From: Puccinellia tenuiflora
Taxonomy: Eukaryota; Streptophyta; Magnoliopsida; Poales; Poaceae
Direction: 5' to 3'
Assembly (NCBI GenBank): GCA_012064385.1
Contig: QRDG01001914.1
Location: 310,001 to 374,000 of the forward strand
Length of the DNA stretch: 64,000 bases
The notes under the pieces were generated by a model that saw nothing but the letters and a program-made list of their open reading frames with translations, was not told the DNA's origin and did not search any database. Both the position numbers and the translations under genes were made by a program. Numbering within the stretch: position 1 is the stretch's first letter; each line of letters begins with the position of its first letter. Shown one piece after another: positions 1 through 9,589 of this stretch.

Positions 1-21
1 CAAAGACTTCACCGACCTCAA

Positions 22-173
22 CCAGGCTTCACGAGGCTCTCCAGGCTTCGCGAGGCTCTCCAGGCTTCGAGAGACTCACCAGGCTTCGCGAGACTCTCCA
101 GGCTTCGCGAGGCTCTCCAGGCTTCGAGAGACTCACCAGGCTTCGTGAGGCTCTCCAGGCTTCGCGAGGCTCG
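22..173 (+). repeat. 19-bp minisatellite (8 copies)
   Basis: Eight head-to-tail copies of a 19-bp unit of the form ccaggcttcgcgaggctct, with a few substitutions. Starts fall at 22, 41, 60 and so on every 19 bp. It lies directly upstream of the integrase core remnant, where the integrase zinc-binding region would be expected, so it has probably replaced coding sequence. Confidence 0.9.
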
Positions 174-690
174 CCAGGGCCTCGGTCAAGGACTCCAACT
201 CCACGCCAAGCAAATTCACCAGCCCGCGCAAGGACTCCAAACTATCCCGCTCTCCTGGCCGTTCGCGGTCTGGGGGCTGGACCTTCTGGGACCTTTCCCG
301 CGAGCGCTCGGGGGCTACCGCTACCTCTACGTCGCCATCGACAAGTTCACCAAGTGGCCTGAGGTGGAACCTGTGCGTACCATCCCGGCGAAATCAGCGC
401 GGCGCCTTCAAGTCCTGCTGCGGCAGCCTCGGCGCCCAAATCTGCTACGCCTCGGTGGCTCACCCACGAAGCATGGGCAGGCTGAGCGAGCCAACGTCGA
501 AGTGCTCAAGGGCCTCAAGTCAAGAAGCTTCAACCGCCTCAAGGCCAGCGGCAAGCGCTGGATCGATGAGCTCCCCTCGGGGGCTGAGCCACCTCTCGGG
601 AGCATCGCGCCACCCCTCGCCGGGGCCCGGGCTCTCGCGAGGCTGACCACCTCACGAGGCTCGGGGGCTCGCGCTGCCTACGTCTAGGCT
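145..690 (+). pseudogene. Ty3/gypsy integrase core, broken
   Basis: One frame reads a recognisable retroviral-type integrase core: WPFAVWGLDLLGPFP followed by a YLYVAIDKFTKWPEVEPV stretch, which holds the first catalytic aspartate. The region that should carry the second aspartate (DNGxQF) is missing. Part of the following sequence (QICYASVAHP) is in another frame, after which the first frame resumes with GQAERANVEVLKGLK, the region of the catalytic glutamate, and then WIDELPS. At least one deletion and two frame changes are therefore needed to explain it, and the protein cannot be active. After about 630 the sequence is low-complexity GC-rich repeat. The match to grass gypsy polyproteins is from memory of the family. 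Confidence 0.85.
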
Positions 691-1103
691 CCGGCCTTCT
701 CCCGAGGCTCCGCCCTTCGCAAGGCTGATCCCCTCGCGAGGCCCCGGTCCTCGTTGGAGACACACCCGTGCAGCCACGGTAAAAACGTCTAGGCTCCGGC
801 CTTCTCCCGAGGCTCCGCCCTTCGCAAGGCTGATCCCCTCGCGAGGCCCCGGTCCTCGTTGGAGACACACCCGTGCAGCCACGGTAAAAACGTCTAGGCT
901 CCGGCCTTCTCCCGAGGCTTCGCCCTTCGCGAGGCTGATCCCCTCGCGAGGCCCCGGTCCTCGTTGGAGACACACCCGTGCAGCCACGGTAAAAACGTCT
1001 AGGCTCCGGCCTTCTCCCGAGGCTTCGCCCTTCGCGAGGATGATCCCCTCGCGAGGCCCCGGTCCTCGTTGGTGACAGCCACCCCGTGCAGCCACGGTAA
1101 AAA
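681..1103 (+). repeat. 105-bp tandem repeat (4 copies)
   Basis: Units start at 681, 786, 891 and 996 with cgtctaggctccgg and end with gcagccacggtaaaaa. Period is 105 bp and copies differ at a few positions. This lies in the non-coding 3' internal part of the gypsy element. Confidence 0.92.
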
Positions 1104-1255
1104 CGTCAAGGCTTCCTCTCCGTGACAGCCACCCCGTGCAGCCACGGTAAAAACGTCAAGGCTTCCTCTCCATGACAGCCACCCCGTGCAGCCACAGTAA
1201 AAACGTCAAGGCTTCCTCTCCGTGACAGCCACCCCGTGCAGCCACGGTAAAAACA
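1104..1255 (+). repeat. 50-bp tandem repeat (3 copies)
   Basis: Units start at 1104, 1154 and 1204 with cgtcaaggcttcc. Each ends with the same gcagccacggtaaaaa module that ends the 105-bp units upstream, so the two arrays share a building block. Confidence 0.9.
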
Positions 1256-1991
1256 TCGTGGCCAAGGTCACATCCTCCACGAGGAAAATATTCGGGCTCC
1301 CCTCTCTACTATACGTTGGCACGGGCCGTTCGAGAAGACTCCCAAGCCACCAAGCCTCGGCAAGGTGACTTCTTCAAGCACCATGCCTTGGCGAGGTGGA
1401 TCCCCATGCCGGTCATGGTGAAACGCAGACTCTAAGCCACCCCCGCATAGGGGCCCCCTCTGAGCTCTCTCTCTACATGCGTCGCCTCGGGCCGCGAGAG
1501 TCTCAGCCACTCCATGCGGAACCCCATGCCCAGACATGGCGGATTTTGCACTTCTGGCCACGCCAGAGTAATGAACCTATGTTTCAGGTCACCTTGAACC
1601 TTTGCGCTCTGCGCCAGCATATGTTGTTGCTTCGGTAAGCTGTTATGTTATTGCTTTTCATTCTCGCTCGTATGATCCCTCCTGTGTATCTCGCGAGCGG
1701 GGGCTAGCATGGTGCCTGTGCCTCGGGAGCATCCCAGCAGTACCTCAAACCCAAGGGATCCGAGCTCTGAACTCACGGGTCAGCTCTCATGCATGTCAAC
1801 TCCCAAGGAGCTCTGAACTCATGGGTCAGCTCCCGTGCACGTTAACTCACCAAGGACCTTGGTGCCTGTTCTCCTCGCGAGACACACACGAAGGAACCTA
1901 CGAGCGCAAATGAGTTATCTAGCTATGTATTGCTTGTGGGTATGCCTATCTGTCTAAACGCAGGAAACAAGCCTCAGGCAACCTCGAGAGG
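1256..1991. other. Gypsy internal region, no gene seen
   Basis: GC-rich, low-complexity sequence with repeated short words (for example gaactcacgggtcagctc and a near copy about 50 bp on). Short ORFs run through it on both strands without recognisable domains. I see no gene. Confidence 0.6.
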
Positions 1992-2125
1992 AAAAACGCC
2001 TCGTCAGGGAACCAACACCCTCTCCAAGGCAAAAACGCCTCATCAGGGAACCAACACCCTCTCCAAGGCAAAAACGCCTCGTCAGGGAACCAGCACCCTC
2101 TCCAAGGCAAAAGCGCCTCGCCAAG
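1992..2125 (+). repeat. 39-bp tandem repeat (3.5 copies)
   Basis: Units beginning aaaaacgcctcgtcaggg start at 1992, 2031 and 2070, with a degenerate partial copy from 2109. Period is 39 bp, a multiple of three, so an ORF with a repeated KTPRQGTNTLSKA-like peptide runs through it. That is more likely a by-product of the period than a protein. Confidence 0.88.
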
Positions 2126-2151
2126 CTAAGTCCAAACACTTGGTTAAAATT

Positions 2152-2652
2152 CCTTTCGCTGGTTTTTTGCCCCTCGAGGCTCTTTTCTCTGTCCTATACC
2201 TCATGGGCTGCTTGCGCGTCAAAGGGGAGCCCCGAGCATCGCGCCTCGGGAGCCCTTACCTCTCGAGGCCTCACGCACCCCCCGGCCTTGTGGAGCCCTG
2301 ACTCTCACATACCGAAGCGGCGGTGGTGTAGCGCTAAGAGAAGGGTCCTAAGACGTAGAGCGAAAAAGACATGAAAGGGGAGATAAAAGCCTCCCGAGGG
2401 GCATTCGCTGGTTTTCGTCCCTCGAGCTTCTTTTTCTCTCTTACGCCTCATGGGCTGCTTGCGCGTCAAAGGGGAGCCCCGAGCATCGCGCCTCGGGAGC
2501 CCTTACCTCTCGAGGCCTCACGCACCCCCCGGCCTTGTGGAGCCCTGACTCTCACATACCGAAGCGGCGGTGGTGTAGCGCTAAGAGAAGGGTCCTACGA
2601 CGCAGAGCGAAAAAGACATGAGACAGGAAATAAAAAGTCTCCCGAGGGGCAC
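2152..2652 (+). repeat. About 247-bp direct duplication
   Basis: Two adjacent copies (about 2152-2401 and 2400-2652) share the block from tcatgggctgcttgcgcgtc through gaagcggcggtggtgtagcg, offset by 247 bp. Only a few differences are visible, so the duplication is younger than most of the surrounding debris. Confidence 0.88.
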
Positions 2653-3304
2653 GCGCAAGTGAATTCAAGTCCTTACAACAAGACATTACAAGAAAAACTA
2701 AGTTAATTTGTGCCTTATACGCACCTAGCTACAGGAAAGCTCAAGCAGCCGGGCCCCTGAGGTGCCTTCGCTGTCCGCAGCAGCTTCTTCGTCCATCAAG
2801 GCCACCGCACCGTCACGGGGCGCAGAGGCCTCGATGCTTGTCGAGGCACCTTGGGCGGTCTCAGGTGGAGCCTGGGGGCTCATGCGGGAGCCCCCCTGGC
2901 ATTTGGTGCCCCACCTGCTGCGGCCGCTCCCGCCGCGGCCTCGGGCTCGTCAGCCCCTCCCGCTGCGGCCGCTCCCGCCGCGGCCTCGGCAGGCCTCTCT
3001 GGCGTCTTTGCGGCCTCGGTCGCCGCCTCTTCAACCTCCCTCTCCTCGCGGTGTTCATCCGCAGGAGGAGGGGTAGCTGCGCACCATGGCTCGCCAGCCG
3101 TGGACGTCACAGGCACCACAACGACTCCAGGGTGCTCCCCAAGCCTGTGGAGCCTTCGTCTCTTCATCGACCAACCTCGTCAACAAGTACCGGCGCGGCC
3201 GTTGCGCCCCGCGTGTCTCGGGCCAGGCAGGTTGTTTTTGGGCCCGCAACGCTTCGCCTACGTCCAGTGGACTCCAGCGTGCCCATCGCGGGCCCGGGGG
3301 CTAC
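2653..3304. other. Gypsy 3' internal region, GC-rich, no gene
   Basis: From about 2860 to 3060 the sequence is a run of gcggcc/ccgcgg-rich words giving Ala/Pro/Arg-rich ORFs in several frames on both strands at once. That is typical of composition and not of coding. No domain was recognised. Confidence 0.6.
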
Positions 3305-3369
3305 TGTCGGCGTAGTGGATACCAGGGTACCACTAGCCGGCCTGCCACGACCCTCTACACTCTCCAGAA

Positions 3370-3590
3370 GATCTCGCCAAGGACCAGGCTCTCCAAGCCT
3401 GGCGAGCCTCGCCAAGGATCAGGCTCTCCAAGCCTGGTGAGCCTCGCCAAGGACCAGGCTCTCCAAGCCTGGCGAGCCCCGCCAAGGACCAGGCTCTCCA
3501 AGCCTGGCAAGCCTCGCGAGGGTTTTTCCTCGGCGAGGGACCTCTCCAAGCCTCGCGAGGGTTTTTCCTCGGCGAGGGACCTCACCAAGC
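3370..3590 (+). repeat. Short tandem array inside LTR
   Basis: About four copies of a roughly 35-bp unit containing accaggctctccaagcctgg are followed by two copies of an approximately 39-bp unit containing cctcgcgagggtttttcctc. Such arrays upstream of the TATA box are common in LTR U3 regions and may affect promoter strength. That role is inference. Confidence 0.8.
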
Positions 3591-4041
3591 CGAAAGGCTC
3601 GGCGAGGACTTTTGCCTCGCCGGTTTCCTTCTCCACGAAGCCAGCTCTGCCTCCGCAGCAGAGCGCACATGGGCTCTGCGCCCGCTGCAGAGTGACGCGC
3701 GCGTCTGCACGCAGTGACGGCAACGCTGCAGTTGCCATTCTCATGTATAAAGCAGTCAACAAAGCTGCACCAAGCAAAGGAGCCCCCAGGATTGCCACTT
3801 TGGTGATAAGGGGACCATCTGCAGCTACGCTCCAAGGGCGACGTCACCATGGGTCACCTCCCACGTCAGCAGCGCCAGCCCACCGTCCGGTTGGCCGGTG
3901 GCTTTTTCCAGCTTTGGCAGCGCCGTCCCTGCCATGGACCGCGTCCATGGACTCCACCTTTATCGTGCACCCTACTCCTTCCCTCGTCGCCATGTGGTAA
4001 CCCTTCCCGCCCAAATGTTTGGGCGGAAGAGGTCCAAGACG

Positions 4042-4050
4042 CCTATAAAA
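4042..4050 (+). promoter_or_regulatory. LTR TATA box
   Basis: A ctataaaag motif lies about 740 bp into the LTR and is followed by G/A-rich sequence, as expected at a U3/R border. Confidence 0.6.
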
Positions 4051-4406
4051 GGAGAAGGGGCACGCCCAAGCAAAGGGTTCGGTTCGGAATCTGGGAGCTT
4101 AGACCAAACCCTAGATCTGAAGACTAGCAAGTAGCCATTGTTAGCCACCTCGAGCTCGACAAGCTCTCCTTGTACTGTAAACCTCTCCAAGCAGTGCAAT
4201 ACACCAAAGCAGGACGTAGGGGTTTTACCTCCATAAGAGGGCCCTGAACCTGGGTAAGACCGAGTGTTCCATCTCTGCAGTGCTGTCCCGCAGCGAGTCC
4301 GACGAGCACCGTCGCCGGAGCACGTTGAGGGTTGTTTGATTCCGTGTTCAGCCCCTTACTCGATCCTTCTCGAGACACACCCAGTTCCTGGGACAGTTCC
4401 CCGACA

Positions 4407-5336
4407 GAATGCAGGGACCGTCGCATCTATGACACTGGGTTCATTGACCCAAATTTTATTAATGAAGTGACCGTAAGATACAATTGGCAGGACAGAGAGG
4501 ATAGCTTGGTCCGGTGGTTAGTGAAACAAAATACCTGCGCAGAAATACTTTTTCCTTACGTTTTCACGTGAGTGTTACCTTCTACACATTCTATTTTGCT
4601 TTGTATATCTTTAGTGTAACCGATGTGTCATGGACATATAAACGTGTGTAGTTTCCACTGGATTCTACTAATCATTCGAGTTGACCAAGGAGTCGTTCAA
4701 GTGATGGACTCGTTAAGGAAACCAATGGAAGACTACCAAAGCATTCAAGATATGCTCCAGAGCTAATTTCAATCATTATCGCTCTATATCGACCTCTTTC
4801 ATTCATTTTCTGATATCAACTAGTCAATAACTCCTTTAATCATTTTTCTATTGGCTGGCAGTGTTTGGAAACGGTTCAAAGCGGCTGTTAAAGGGGAGTG
4901 GAAACCGGAGCTGTATTTTTATACCACCAAAGTAAGTAGTACTATATATATAGGTCCGCGCAACTCTTTAATTCTAGTTTCAATACCATTATCAAGCTTG
5001 ACTATTATTTGATTAAATTTTATTTTTTGTAAAGTGGTGTCTGAGGCAGGAAAAAGGGACAAATTTATGTGCATACTACGTTTGCGAGTACATACGCTCT
5101 TTTGTCAGTGAGCGGGATAGAGAACAAAGAACACGTGATGTATGTATACACTCTTCGCAATTTTTTATTACCATATTGTGTGACTACCATCCATAAATTA
5201 TTTTATTATGATTTCATATATATATAGTTATAAACAACTCACATATTCATATTGATCTAGATGGAGTTAATGCGGGACAAGCTCATACCATCGAAGCGCC
5301 TAAAAGCACTTCAAGAGAAAATTGCGGGATTTTTTT
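4407..5336 (+). pseudogene. Ulp1-like cysteine peptidase (C48) remnant, 5 exons
   Basis: Five exon-like blocks join in frame: 4407-4567, 4652-4762, 4862-4931, 5035-5139 and 5261-5336. Together they give the C-terminal half of a SUMO/Ulp1-type peptidase: FHWILLIIR with the catalytic His, VQVMDSLRKP with the catalytic Asp, LRQEKGTNLCAYYVCEY with the Gln and catalytic Cys, and an end near KLIPSKRLKALQEKIAGFF. Introns 1, 3 and 4 keep GT...AG borders. The donor of intron 2 reads AG|CT in place of AG|GT, and the last exon ends early at a T-run (ttttttt then TAA). The N-terminus is lost at the gypsy junction. All catalytic residues survive but the gene is broken. Peptidases of this type are known passengers of grass CACTA and Mutator elements. 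Confidence 0.75.
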
Positions 5337-5416
5337 AACTCCGAGGTCCTGAAGAGAGGTGGAGAATTTTTTCACAATCCCAATTATGTTTTGCCTGATG
5401 AAATGTAATTGACGTG

Positions 5417-5600
5417 ATCTCGACATGTGAGAAACGTTATGTCGGTGTAGTATAAACTTGAACAATTAGAGCAGTCAATTGCTCTACCACTGAGCGGTGT
5501 GAGAGACGTTATCTCGACGTGTGGACTTATGTATATGAGAAACGTTATGTCGACGTATGAGAAACGTTATCTCGACGTGTGGATTTATGTATGTATATAT
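5417..5600 (+). repeat. Degenerate repeats with gagaaacgttatstcga core
   Basis: Four to five copies of a gagaaacgttatgtcgacgt-like word occur in under 200 bp, some separated by gtggacttatgtat. They are interrupted by a tRNA-like fragment (5471-5495). Confidence 0.75.
5471..5495 (-). other. tRNA-Cys 5'-half-like fragment
   Basis: On the minus strand this reads GCTCAGTGGTAGAGCA, a perfect D-arm/A-box, followed by ATTGACTGC. The latter matches the anticodon stem start and first anticodon-loop bases of plant nuclear tRNA-Cys(GCA). The acceptor stem, anticodon 3' side, T-arm and B-box are absent, so it is not a tRNA gene. Confidence 0.5.
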
Positions 5601-5922
5601 GAATCAAATGTGAATGGTAGTACCACTGACGCAATCGACGCAAAAACAATTAACTGGAAAAAAAATCAAACCCCCCAAAAAATGGAACAAAAAGCTGAAA
5701 CTCTTTGGTCCCGGTTGGTAATACCAACCGGGACCAAAGGGTTCCGGCCCGGAGCCCCCCCGCCCCGCCCACGTGGAGGCCCTTCCATCCCGGGTCGTGG
5801 ACTGCCGGGACGAAAGCCCACCCCCCCCCCCCCCCCTTTAGTCCCGAGACTTTAGTCGCGGGTCTACAACCGGGACCAAAGGCCCTCTAGACCCGCGACT
5901 AAAGCTCTGTTTTCTACCAGTT

Positions 5923-6266
5923 CACAGGACCACTACAACATGCATGTACATCTTGCACGACTTCTCTCTTCACATCAATGATCCAATCCAAGACCAAAGT
6001 ATGAGGGAGTACAACTAATAAGAAATGGAGAGTAATTAACGAACAATTTTAGAGTGGGGATGTTAGAGTATTTATTTCTTTAATATAAGGCAAATTTTCA
6101 GTTTCATTTTCTTTCGTCTTTGTTATCGGCTAGATATGGGATGAGGGGAGATGGGATACGTCCCATTTAATAGTAGAGATTTCTTGCCCTTCTTTTCGGT
6201 GGGATATGGGATGATGAGAGGTGGGCTGAGGTTAGGTAGGATGAACCAAATGCTCCTTTTAATATT
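5923..6266. other. Intergenic, no feature recognised
   Basis: AT-rich sequence with a repeated gggatatgggatgagggga-like word at about 6133-6225. No ORF of interest. Confidence 0.5.
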
Positions 6267-6460
6267 TCCTCCATTTTGGTTTATAGTACTTGTGTGTATC
6301 CCTAAATCGTCAGTTCTACCAATTTAATTAAATTGGTTAACACAAAATTTATAACATTAGAAAATATAACATATGAAGCTTCTAAAGATTTTTGTTTGTA
6401 ATATATACCTCATACTATGTTGTTCAAATTGACGATCTAGGTATGTGCGTAGGCAGGAAA
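6267..6460 (+). mobile_element. Stowaway/mariner-like MITE, right end truncated
   Basis: It starts TCCTCCATTTTGGTTTATAG after a TA-rich flank, the usual Stowaway-type terminus. Inner inverted similarity exists between cctaaatcgtcagtt (6301-6315) and aattgacgatctaggt (6427-6442). The matching outer terminus on the right is missing. Confidence 0.45.
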
Positions 6461-6831
6461 AAAGTTTTGACGAATTTTGAAATGAAATTAGCAAAATTTA
6501 CGATTGTTTTGTTTGGGACAAAATACAGAAATATTGGCTTATAATTTCAACCAAATTGAAAATTCTAGTATGTTAGTGAATATATCGTAAACATGACCAA
6601 ATTTTGGCAGAAGTTTTGTGCTGGTGCTGTAGTTTAATGACGCCAGTTTGGTTCGTGGTGGTTGCGTGTTTGAGTACTGCTATTCCCAAGTTTTTTTTTT
6701 CAAAATATTCAAAGGCACATTTTTAATCCGACAAAAAAATTTCAAATTTGAAGAAATATACAAGTTTCGGCCATAAAATGAAATATTCTTCCCTTCGCGT
6801 GAGACCTGTAAACTGGAACAGAGGGAGTAGT
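6461..6831. mobile_element. Possible MITE fragment, right terminus
   Basis: The segment ends with gtaaactggaacagagggag followed by TA at 6832, i.e. a Stowaway-type CTCCCTCTGTTCCAGTTTAC terminus read in reverse. No clear left partner is visible, so it may belong with the fragment at 6267 or be a separate broken copy. Confidence 0.4.
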
Positions 6832-7046
6832 AGAGATGAAAGACGATCATGAATACACATTAATAGAAATTAGGTGCACGGTCTGCTAATTCAAGGTCAA
6901 CTAAGACTTTTTAAACTAAATAATCCAGAAAAGTGTAATTTCAGTTTCATAAAAGTATAGTTTTCAGTGAAACTGAAGTGGTACTTGTTTAAGCCGACTT
7001 AGACTCGAGGAAAGTCGTAATCAACCTACGAATGCACGTGCACACT

Positions 7047-7469
7047 CACCTTGTGCTCGTCGGCGATCGGCGGGATCCAGTGGTAGCAGAAGTCGTGCAC
7101 GATCCAGTCCGGCTTCCTTGCGCCAGCGAGGAACGCCGCGAACGGGACGGCGAGGCCGTCCATGGCTTTCTTCAGGAGCCCGTCATTCCCGGGCGGCACG
7201 TCCGCCGTGCACTCAGCGCCCTCCGGCAGCCCGTCCACGGTGGGCAGCGGCAGCGGCACGAACCGGAGACGAGCGGACAGGCCCGGCGGCACTGGCGGGA
7301 GCCTGGCGAGGTTGCGCGGCGTGGAGACGAACGAGACGGCGTGGCCCCTGGCGGCCAGGCGCTTGGAAAGCTCGAGGTACGGGAGCAGGTGACCGAACGC
7401 GAGCCACGGGAACATCACCACCTCCAGCTCGCCACCGACGGCAGCTTCGGCTACGACGAGATTGGCCAT
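7047..7469 (-). pseudogene. UGT91-like glycosyltransferase, N-terminal fragment
   Basis: Reads an uninterrupted N-terminal third (about 140 residues) of a plant family-1 UDP-glycosyltransferase: FPWLAFGHLLPYLELSKRLA with the catalytic His, then FVSTPRNLARLPPVPP, LPLPTVDGLPEGAE and KPDWIVHDFCYHWIPPIADEHK. It is closely related to the intact gene at 40661-42085, to which it aligns without gaps over most of its length. Similarity stops at the ADEHK position, where the DNA reads AAG|GTGAGT, a good splice-donor match. Everything C-terminal, including the UDP-sugar-binding PSPG box, is absent, and AT-rich repeat debris follows. The start ATG at 7469 is kept. It is either a truncated duplicate or a fragment moved by a transposon. 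Confidence 0.85.
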
Positions 7470-7608
7470 GGATGGATCCAGCTAGGAGCACTAGATTTCA
7501 ACGGAGGCTCAGATACGGGGGTACGCTACGCCACAATTTTGTCTAGGAACAAGGCAGAGGCGTTTAAGTTTCCAAAGCCTACTTGTGCAGGTTCGAAAAA
7601 GAAAAAAA

Positions 7609-7834
7609 AAAGCTGATGTAGCAACTCATGTAGCTGCTCGTGGACATGAGATACCAGATGTTGCCCACGTCATCGATTTTGGCCTACCAAATGACATAGA
7701 TGACTACGTATATGTTCATCGCATTGGGAGAAGCGGTGGAGGTGGGAATTCTTGTGTTGCAACTGCATTTTTCAATGAGGGCAATATGTCAATTGCCAAG
7801 CCACTATATATGTGAACTTTGACAAGAGAATGCG
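7609..7834 (+). pseudogene. DEAD-box RNA helicase fragment
   Basis: About 65 residues match the C-terminal RecA-like domain of DDX3-type plant helicases. Motif V is altered (THVAARGHEIPDVAHV where TDVAARGLDIPHVAHV is usual), then come FGLPNDIDDYV and motif VI as HRIGRSGGGG where HRIGRTGRAG is usual, so the second motif VI arginine is lost. Two extra residues (YV) sit before HRIG. The coding match ends near AKPL (7805), then changes frame. The fragment is interrupted at 7843 by a hAT element. An A-rich run (7597-7609) lies just before it. It has no start codon and cannot encode an enzyme. Confidence 0.8.
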
Positions 7835-7842
7835 AGCGACCG

Positions 7843-8950
7843 CAGGGCCGGTCCATAGGCCGGACAAGAAGTGCGACGCCAAGGGCACCAAGAAGAGAAG
7901 GGCCTATTTTTTTTATAATAATCGCTATGCTAGTATGAATTACACACCAGAATATATTTAATACTCCCCCATAAGAAAAATAAAGCATTAACGACTTTTT
8001 CTAAAGAACAAATAGAAATAAAAATTAGTATTAATACATATAAAAAGGTATTCCACGTGAAAAAGTGCAACTATGTTATTTATACAAGTTCTATAGATAT
8101 TGGTGGCGGAAAACGTGAAATAAAGATTGGTAAAAAATCATGCATGTTTTAAATTTTGGCAAAACGGGGAGTATCTCTACATAATAAAATGATTAACTTG
8201 CGAAAGTAAATACACATCACGAGCTTATTTGGAAGTAAAAACAAAGTAACATGACCGGCGACAACAAGTATATTAGCATTCCATAATCTTTTCGGTACGA
8301 AGTCCTCGAAATCGATGTAACTAGATTTTCATATTTAATTCCGCGCAACACATTTTATTTTATAAACTAGCGGTGACTTGTATACATGAGATTATATGAA
8401 GCACATTTTATAATAGTACAATCAAATAATAAATTCTACATATGCAAGCAAACAAGAATTCACACCATTTTATTTTCATTGGTGTTTACTGTGATCAATA
8501 TTGTTTCAGTACTAGTTACAAAGCATGCACACTTTCTTAAATTTTTACTTGCTATACAATTTTGACCAAAAATAGTTACTGTTATTTATTCGGCTTATAA
8601 TCTATAAGTTTTTATAAAAAAGCCCTACTTAATGATACACTAGAAACTGTTAGTGAGATATTCGTTAGATCTATCGTAATATGTATAAATTATATAGTAT
8701 ATGTATTGTAGAAAATATTGCTCTAAAATAGACTTTTGTTACAAAGTACAACTTAATATATTTCAGTGATATTCGGTACAAACAAAAAAATACAACAAGT
8801 AATATTTCAAGATACATATTTTTAAAATATGCAAGAAAATAGAAAATTAAAATTGTAACAATAAAACTAAGATCCAGAAGTATAAAAATTTAGTACAAAC
8901 ATTTTTATTTTGATATGCCCCGGGCCCAAAATTTTATTGGAACGGCCGTG
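7843..8950. mobile_element. hAT-like non-autonomous element, 1108 bp
   Basis: The left end CAGGGCCGGTCC and the right end (read in reverse) CACGGCCGTTCC form an imperfect terminal inverted repeat (10 of 12). The flanks are agcgaccg (7835-7842) and agcgacag (8951-8958), an 8-bp target duplication with one difference, diagnostic of the hAT superfamily. The inside is AT-rich with no ORF for a transposase. It sits in a DEAD-box helicase pseudogene. Confidence 0.85.
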
Positions 8951-8958
8951 AGCGACAG

Positions 8959-9589
8959 CAAAATGTCCCGCAAGATGGGGTGACAAGTTCGTGGGTAATG
9001 TCAAGGTATAGATCCTCATGACGAAATGAGTTAATTCTGCGGTTTGATATGGCGATGGAGAGGACTATAGCGAGGATGTGTTCTAGGATGCTGCGGCCCG
9101 AGAAGGGCGAGACATGTACACAATTGTTTCACGTACATGCTAGCCACCCGAGAAGGAAAAACTTCATCATCCAACCTTAGAATGGATGGTCTAGTCACTG
9201 ATCAATGAAGCCTCAGTGAACTCGTGGGCTAATGCCATCAGGATCATCGGGTGGCCCAAATTCATCAGTTGGTCCAACAAGCTCAAGGTGGACCACGACA
9301 ACTCATTGGCCCAAGACCCATGTCAAGTACAATATTATCACCTGATCAGAACTAAGTCTTCCACCCTGCTTACTGGGTCGACTCCTCGAAGGTTCACTTG
9401 GAATGCTAGCTCGGAGAGCACCATATTTTCTTAAGAGTAGTAGAATCCTCGTGAATATGTAAAACACGACCATTCAAACTAAATACCAGATGATCTGTAA
9501 TAGGACTCTCATTAGACTTGCCAGGAAATCTAAAATGCTAATTAAGAGACTCATTTAACTAAATCATTTCTTATCAACTTTGACATACT
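8959..9589. other. Unclassified region
   Basis: Contains a 72-codon plus-strand ORF (9216-9434) with no recognisable motif, no good start context and no neighbours that suggest a function. I would not call it a gene. Confidence 0.4.

Larger units (their letters stand above)
1..4406 (+). mobile_element. Ty3/gypsy LTR retrotransposon, 3' part (cut by window edge)
   Basis: The stretch reads from an integrase remnant (145-690) through a long, repeat-filled, GC-rich non-coding region into a complete LTR (3305-4406), so the element is on the plus strand and its 5' part lies outside the window. No intact pol gene is present. The region between integrase and LTR is built of several tandem arrays, annotated separately. 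The sequence immediately before the LTR (about 3288-3304) is G-rich and could be a poor polypurine tract. At 4407 the sequence changes abruptly to a CACTA-like protease exon, which suggests that the retroelement inserted into that older element. The target duplication cannot be tested because the other end is missing. Confidence 0.85.
3305..4406 (+). repeat. Gypsy LTR (3')
   Basis: The LTR begins TGTCGG at 3305 and ends CCGACA at 4406, a perfect 6-bp terminal inverted repeat with the canonical TG...CA ends (1102 bp). A TATA box sits at about 4042-4049. The internal part holds a short tandem array (3370-3590). The partner LTR is not in the window. Confidence 0.85.
4407..5922 (+). mobile_element. 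CACTA-like element remnant with terminal repeat
   Basis: Three things point to the 3' portion of a CACTA element. A spliced Ulp1-type protease remnant (4407-5336) is of a kind often carried by grass CACTA elements. Sub-terminal copies of ggtcccggttg / accgggacc and cgcgactaaag words fill 5703-5910. The end, 5911-5922, reads in reverse as aaCTGGTAGAAAAC, close to the CACTGGTAGAAA-type terminus, with the first bases changed. The left part is cut by the gypsy LTR at 4406. An 18-bp-arm palindrome with a one-base loop lies at 5703-5739. Confidence 0.65.

Noticed and set aside
2838..4000. Long overlapping ORFs (200 and 304 codons) before and in the first LTR
   Set aside because: They run through tandem repeats and across the LTR border and have no domain; composition effect.
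5471..5495. tRNA gene
   Set aside because: Only the D-arm and anticodon-stem start exist; no T-arm, B-box or acceptor stem.
9216..9434. 72-codon ORF as a gene
   Set aside because: No motif, no conserved neighbour, and surrounding sequence looks like degraded LTR.
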